35,053 nucleotides of DNA from Chlorobiota bacterium. GTDB taxonomy: Bacteria > Bacteroidota > Bacteroidia > JAADEI01. Of the stretch, positions 31,163 to 35,053 are shown piece by piece. The stretch spans positions 1-35,053 of the forward strand of contig JAADEI010000112.1 of assembly GCA_013153515.1 (NCBI GenBank). The letters run 5' to 3'. A program made the position numbers and the translations under genes. Below the pieces are notes generated by a model. The model worked only from the letters and a program-made list of their open reading frames with translations, did not search any database and had not been told where the DNA came from. Position 1 is the first letter of the stretch. The number at the start of each line of letters is the position of its first letter.

Positions 31163-31798
31163 TTACAATGTTTTTAGTGTGTCTGTTTGTTGTGTTTGCT
31201 GGTAGTCAGCAAGGGATTTTCCTTCCTTTTTGAGTCGTTGGTCCTGAAGGTGTCTGATGTAGTGAACAACAGCCCACCGTTCTTCCGGAGTCAACTGATA
31301 TCTAAATGAACCCATCAAATTTTTCCCGTATGTTATTACATGGAACATTTGCCCATCTGCCAAAGAATAAATCCGATCTTGGTAATATGTTGGGGGAGGG
31401 GGAAATCCGCCAACCTCTACAACAGGTCCATTACCTTCGCCCGTAGTGCCGTGGCATGGTGCACAATAGATTTCATATAGCTGTTTCCCTTTAGCGATCA
31501 CTTCTTCGGTTTTAGGTAAAGTATTCTTTATTGACTTAGATTGTTCATATCCCTCGGGCGTATTGGGTACCGTATAGACAAAATATCCCTCTGTTACCTG
31601 TTGTGCACCGTATGGTATAACTCCTTCTGGGGGATAGAATCTCATGGCACTGTCCTTGCCAAATGGGGCTTGGTCCAGTGGTTCCCAAGCTTTGGAAGTG
31701 AACATATCGGGGTACCATATGTAGCCGGGATGATCCTCAGAGACACACCCGCTAAGCATTATACCCGCCACAATTAATAGTGCGTAGGTTTTTGTCAT
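31163..31798 (-). CDS. actE: Alternative complex III monoheme cytochrome c subunit ActE
   Basis: A 211-aa c-type cytochrome lipoprotein. The lipobox L-S-G-C places the lipidated Cys at residue 18 (from ATG 31798). The single heme site C-A-P-C-H is at about 112-116; a Met in N-L-M-G-S-F (about 159) is the likely sixth ligand. It passes electrons from ACIII to the oxidase. A GTG at 31804 in the same frame would add two residues; ATG 31798 gives the more normal signal sequence. Confidence 0.93.
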   Translation of the reverse strand: MTKTYALLIVAGIMLSGCVSEDHPGYIWYPDMFTSKAWEPLDQAPFGKDSAMRFYPPEGVIPYGAQQVTEGYFVYTVPNTPEGYEQSKSIKNTLPKTEEVIAKGKQLYEIYCAPCHGTTGEGNGPVVEVGGFPPPPTYYQDRIYSLADGQMFHVITYGKNLMGSFRYQLTPEERWAVVHYIRHLQDQRLKKEGKSLADYQQTQQTDTLKTL

Positions 31799-31811
31799 CT
31801 CCACTGCGATT

Positions 31812-32348
31812 TTAAGTTATTACGACGTCTTCGGGAGCATTAACTTTTTTGTATTCAGCATCAAAGTCCTGCGCTAACTTTTTCAGGAAATCCTCATCTG
31901 CCTCCTCATCAAGTAAAATAGCAAACAAGTAATCCGTGACCCTTGGGTCAATGGGATGTGCTTTCAACATTGGGACTAACTTGCTAACAATGAACATAAT
32001 GATTCCCATTCCATAGGCTGAGGTTAACACGCTCGTTTCAAAAGTTGGGGGCACCAGCGACGGCCAGGGTATATATGGTTTTCCACCGAAAACAATGGGG
32101 TAGCTATATCCCATCATCCAAACCATCAATAGTAGTGCTGCAGCACCCATTGAAAAGCCTATCCAGAACCCTGCTTTCGGCAATCGGCTCTCAGGAACCT
32201 CCAAAATGTGTTCCACCTCTTCAACAGGAACAGGGGAATACACGTCAAGGACAGGCTGGTCGGCTTCCTTAAGTTTCTTAACTATCTCTACCAATTTGTG
32301 TTCATCATCCGTTAAAATAACCTGAAAAATCTTCTCTCTCTCTATCAT
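31812..32348 (-). CDS. actD: Alternative complex III subunit ActD (DUF3341)
   Basis: A 178-aa protein whose N-terminal part is soluble (V-I-L-T-D-D-E-H, D-V-Y-S-P-x-P-V-E-x-V) and is followed by two membrane helices (about 82-102 and 128-150), as in the DUF3341 family. It is a structural subunit of ACIII without cofactors. The start is ATG 32348; a GTG codon immediately before it (32351) is possible. Two to five bases separate it from actC. Confidence 0.93.
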   Translation of the reverse strand: MIEREKIFQVILTDDEHKLVEIVKKLKEADQPVLDVYSPVPVEEVEHILEVPESRLPKAGFWIGFSMGAAALLLMVWMMGYSYPIVFGGKPYIPWPSLVPPTFETSVLTSAYGMGIIMFIVSKLVPMLKAHPIDPRVTDYLFAILLDEEADEDFLKKLAQDFDAEYKKVNAPEDVVIT

Positions 32349-32353
32349 CACAA

Positions 32354-33754
32354 TTAATTTTCTGTTTCAACCACTGAGCTTGATTTTTTTCTTTTCAAAA
32401 GAGCCATTTCGCTAAGCAAAATGTGTTTAATTTCTGAAATTGCTATAACAGGGAAAAACCTGATAAATAAAAAGAACAGAGTAAAGAACAATCCAATTGT
32501 TCCTATGTATATGGACACTTCCACCCATGATGCAAAATACATTGACCAAGAAGAGGGGAGATAATCCCTGTGCAGGGATGTAACAACTATAACAAATCTC
32601 TCAAACCACATGCCTATGTTAACCAAGATAGACACAATGAATGTCCACCACAAGTTTCTCCTGAATTTGCGTATCCAAAATGTTTGAGGGAAGATAACGT
32701 TACAAGCCATCATGATCCAATACGCCCACCAATAGGGACCAAATGCCCTGTTCCAAAATGCATATTGTTCATAAATGTTTCCTGAGTACCAAGCGATGAA
32801 AAGTTCCGTTAGATAAGCAGTACCAACAATGGACCCGGTAGCGAGCAGAATCTTATTCATATACTCAATGTGGTCAACGGTTATATAGTCTTCCAATTTC
32901 ATTGCTTTGCGAGCAATCAACAAAAGGGTGAGAACCATACCGAATCCAGAGAAGACGGCACCGGCAACGAAGTAAGGAGGAAATATAGTGGTGTGCCACC
33001 CCGGAATAACAGAAGTAGCAAAGTCAAAACTAACTATTGAGTGAACTGAGAGGACAAGTGGGGTTGCTAGCCCTGCTAAATGTAAGCTTATTGTTTCCCA
33101 ACGTTGCCATTGCTTTAATGAACCCAACCATCCAAGGGAAAGAGCTCCGTAGATTTTTCTTTTGATAGCCGACTTGGTATAGTCCCTTATTATTGCAAGG
33201 TCTGGGATTAGCCCTATATACCAGAACAATAAAGAAACCAAGAAATAGGTTGTGATTGCTGTAACATCCCAAAAGAGAGGAGAGTTATAGTTGACCCACA
33301 GAGGACCTCTGGAGTTGGGATAAGGATATATAAAGTATACGACGAAGTGCCTACCAACGTGCAATAATGGGAACAGTCCTGCACACATAACGGCAAAGAT
33401 GGTCATTGCCTCCGCAGAACGATTAACGGCCGTTCGCCACTTCTGACGAAAGAGCAACAGAATGGCGGAGATAAGTGTTCCGGCGTGACCTATACCGATC
33501 CACCAGACGAAATTGATAATTGCCCATCCCCAACCAACGGTTCGGTTTATGCCCCATTCACCTATCCCGAAAAAGATTGTTCTGCCTATGGCATATAACC
33601 CCCACAGAAGAGCTAATGAAGAGGCAGTGAGACCAAGATACCATAGCCAAGAAGGTTTGCCGAGAATTGGTCTAAGAATGTCACGTGTTACGTCTTTGTA
33701 GGTCTTCTCGCCTTTAATTAATACCGGTCTTAATGGTGATTCGTATCCTTGCAT
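32354..33754 (-). CDS. actC: Alternative complex III quinol-oxidising subunit ActC (NrfD/PsrC family)
   Basis: A 466-aa membrane protein with about ten helices, of the NrfD/polysulphide reductase C type. It should bind and oxidise the quinol at the periplasmic-side site. Recognisable segments include G-W-G-W-A-I-I-N-F-V-W-W-I-G-I-G-H-A-G-T, L-F-P-L-L-H-V-G-R and S-V-H-S-I-V-S-F-D-F-A, which are conserved in ACIII ActC. It starts three bases after the actB stop. The quinone (probably menaquinone in this phylum) cannot be read from the sequence. Confidence 0.95.
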   Translation of the reverse strand: MQGYESPLRPVLIKGEKTYKDVTRDILRPILGKPSWLWYLGLTASSLALLWGLYAIGRTIFFGIGEWGINRTVGWGWAIINFVWWIGIGHAGTLISAILLLFRQKWRTAVNRSAEAMTIFAVMCAGLFPLLHVGRHFVVYFIYPYPNSRGPLWVNYNSPLFWDVTAITTYFLVSLLFWYIGLIPDLAIIRDYTKSAIKRKIYGALSLGWLGSLKQWQRWETISLHLAGLATPLVLSVHSIVSFDFATSVIPGWHTTIFPPYFVAGAVFSGFGMVLTLLLIARKAMKLEDYITVDHIEYMNKILLATGSIVGTAYLTELFIAWYSGNIYEQYAFWNRAFGPYWWAYWIMMACNVIFPQTFWIRKFRRNLWWTFIVSILVNIGMWFERFVIVVTSLHRDYLPSSWSMYFASWVEVSIYIGTIGLFFTLFFLFIRFFPVIAISEIKHILLSEMALLKRKKSSSVVETEN

Positions 33755-33757
33755 GGA

Positions 33758-35053
33758 TTAAGCATTTTGTTTTGAACGATTGCGAATTTTAGTCATGTAA
33801 GCGACGGAGGGTAGAGTGTGAAGTTCCTCAAGGACATAGTAGATTCGCTCGTCTCCCTCTATGAGTTGAGCGACCTCAGTGGACTTGTCTGCCCCATCCC
33901 CAAATCGGATGGCACCTGTTGGGCAGGCAGCTTGACATGCTGTTTTAAACTCACCGTCTTTGATCTTGCGACCTTCTGCTTTGGCTTTAAGTTTAGCCTC
34001 CTGAATTCTTTGTATGCAGAAGGAACATTTCTCCATCACTCCCCTGCTCCTAACAACCACATCTGGGTTTAGAATTAGCCTGTTCTTATCATTGGCAAAT
34101 GGGCTGTCCTCAACTATTTTCTCGTTCATTGGGAATGAATCGGCACCTGTGTAATCATACCAGTTAAATCGCCTGACTTTGTAAGGACAGTTATTAGCAC
34201 AATACCTTGTTCCAATGCATCTGTTATAAGCCATCTGGTTAATACCATCTACGCTACTATTGGTAGCTGCTACTGGACATACGTTTTCACAGGGGGCGTG
34301 GTCACAATGTTGACAAAGCATTGGCTGATAGACCGCGTCTGGGTCATCTGGATCCCCTGAGTAGTAGAGATCTATTCTTATCCAGTGCATTTCGTGTACT
34401 CTTCCGACCTCTTCTTTTCCAACTATCGGAACGTTATTTTCATTATCGCAAGCCACCACACAAGCTCCACATCCAATACATAGGGACAGGTCTATCACCA
34501 TATCCCAATGCTGAACGAATTCCCGCTCTGGATAAAATGTTGTCTTACGAAGCTTTTTGATTTTTTCTATATCTGCCCTCTCTTCATTTCCACTCCATGG
34601 ATTTTGCTTCCATTCTTCCAAAGTGGTTTCCTTAACTATTGGTCTTCCTTCAAGATTGAAGTGTTCCTGAGTGGATACGATTTGATAAGATTGGTTGAGT
34701 TTCTCCACTTTCACATCCCCTGAAATCCAAGAAACATAATACTTACCCCCTTGTTTTGTCAAAGAGGCAAAAGGAAATGCGTTCTTACCTGTTTGAGCAA
34801 CTTTTCCATCTGCTGTTCTTCCATATCCAACGGCTATAGCATAAACTCCATGAGCTATGCCGGGCTGAACAACTATCGGCAATTCAACCGAATAAGTCCC
34901 ACTTCCTTTCATTAATGAAATTCTAACTAAATCGCCTGTCTTATAGCCTTTTTCCTTAGCATAAGATAGACCAACCGCAATATAATTATCCCACACTACT
35001 TTTGTTAATGGCTCGGGGGTTTCTTGCAGCCATGCATTGTTGGAATAGCGTCC
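33758..35053 (-). CDS. actB: Alternative complex III iron-sulphur subunit ActB (5' part missing)
   Basis: The frame is open to the right edge, so only the last 431 residues of an approximately 1000-aa protein are present; the GTG at 34996 is an internal Val codon. The first part is the C-terminus of a molybdopterin-oxidoreductase-like domain (N-N-A-W-L-Q-E, T-K-V-V-W-D-N-Y). A ferredoxin-like domain follows with four cysteine groups: C-I-G-C-G-A-C-V-V-A-C near 192-202, C-Q-H-C ... C-E-N-V-C-P, C-I-G-T-R-Y-C-A-N-N-C-P, and C-S-F-C with C-Q-A-A-C-P. This fits three [4Fe-4S] and one [3Fe-4S] cluster as known for ACIII. It conducts electrons between ActC and the heme subunits; actA is expected upstream beyond the window. 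Confidence 0.95.
   Translation of the reverse strand, partial: GRYSNNAWLQETPEPLTKVVWDNYIAVGLSYAKEKGYKTGDLVRISLMKGSGTYSVELPIVVQPGIAHGVYAIAVGYGRTADGKVAQTGKNAFPFASLTKQGGKYYVSWISGDVKVEKLNQSYQIVSTQEHFNLEGRPIVKETTLEEWKQNPWSGNEERADIEKIKKLRKTTFYPEREFVQHWDMVIDLSLCIGCGACVVACDNENNVPIVGKEEVGRVHEMHWIRIDLYYSGDPDDPDAVYQPMLCQHCDHAPCENVCPVAATNSSVDGINQMAYNRCIGTRYCANNCPYKVRRFNWYDYTGADSFPMNEKIVEDSPFANDKNRLILNPDVVVRSRGVMEKCSFCIQRIQEAKLKAKAEGRKIKDGEFKTACQAACPTGAIRFGDGADKSTEVAQLIEGDERIYYVLEELHTLPSVAYMTKIRNRSKQNA

Noticed and set aside
1-35053. CRISPR array, toxin-antitoxin pair, restriction-modification or transposon
   Set aside because: No regularly spaced repeats, no paired small toxin/antitoxin genes and no transposase or methylase-endonuclease motifs were seen; the single methyltransferase is a small class I type without target-recognition domain.

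Overview
The window looks like a chromosomal segment of a member of the Bacteroidota, probably an aerobe. Sequence-level reasons are: Bacteroidota-type promoter boxes (TAnnTTTG, four of them exactly TATCTTTG) upstream of gene starts; a surface protein ending in a type IX secretion (T9SS) sorting domain; a second secreted protein with the 'VGIGTxxP' motifs typical of this phylum; an alternative complex III (ACIII) plus caa3-type oxidase operon; and an rpsU-xerC-hpf gene order. Genus or class cannot be decided from the sequence alone. No rRNA, tRNA, CRISPR array, transposase or phage module was seen.

Layout. 1-888 (-): the first 296 codons of a VGIGT-repeat surface protein that runs off the left edge. 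889-1181: AT-rich divergent intergenic region. 1182-2885 (+): mtnA and a class II aldolase-family gene for methylthioribose-1-phosphate metabolism, then a secreted TPR protein (2965-3744). 3891-4421 (-): DUF488 protein. 4577-6424 (+): seven-bladed propeller/T9SS protein. 6413-12813 (-): tetR-tolC-MFP-RND efflux operon with a candidate operator. 13001-15248 (-): rpsU-xerC-hpf-rhomboid operon. 15302-17372 (-): KamA-family radical SAM enzyme and Mn-type superoxide dismutase. 17417-18055 (-): methyltransferase, divergent from pckA (18102-19709) and a coupled outer-membrane protein gene (to 20359). 20331-22310 (-): membrane-anchored PP2C/SpoIIE phosphatase. 22373-23723 (-): folD and a bacilliredoxin. 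23799-24278 (-): DUF1573 protein with a textbook promoter and terminator. 24351-25526 (+): glycosyltransferase. 25516-35053 (-): respiratory operon actB(partial)-actC-actD-actE-actF-coxB-coxA-ctaB-coxC; actA would lie beyond the right edge.

How the genes fit together. The respiratory operon encodes most of a quinol:cytochrome c oxidoreductase (ACIII), the oxygen reductase it feeds, and the heme O synthase. PEP carboxykinase (gluconeogenesis), FolD (one-carbon metabolism), MtnA plus aldolase (recycling of S-adenosylmethionine by-products) and SOD/bacilliredoxin (oxidative stress) are housekeeping functions. The rpsU operon links a ribosomal protein with a hibernation factor. Its bS21 carries the tyrosine that, in Flavobacterium, helps hide the anti-Shine-Dalgarno sequence. 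That fits the scarcity of Shine-Dalgarno sites here and at least two starts (mtnA and the phosphatase) where the promoter -7 box lies only four bases before the start codon, predicting leaderless mRNAs.

The genome is compact: genes in operons overlap by about 4-25 bases and three convergent gene pairs overlap at their 3' ends. I found no clearly unprecedented multi-gene system. The most interesting leads are the leaderless-promoter/bS21 link, a possible TAnnTTAG promoter class, the mtnA-aldolase pair, the rpsU-xerC-hpf-rhomboid operon and the divergent KamA enzyme.
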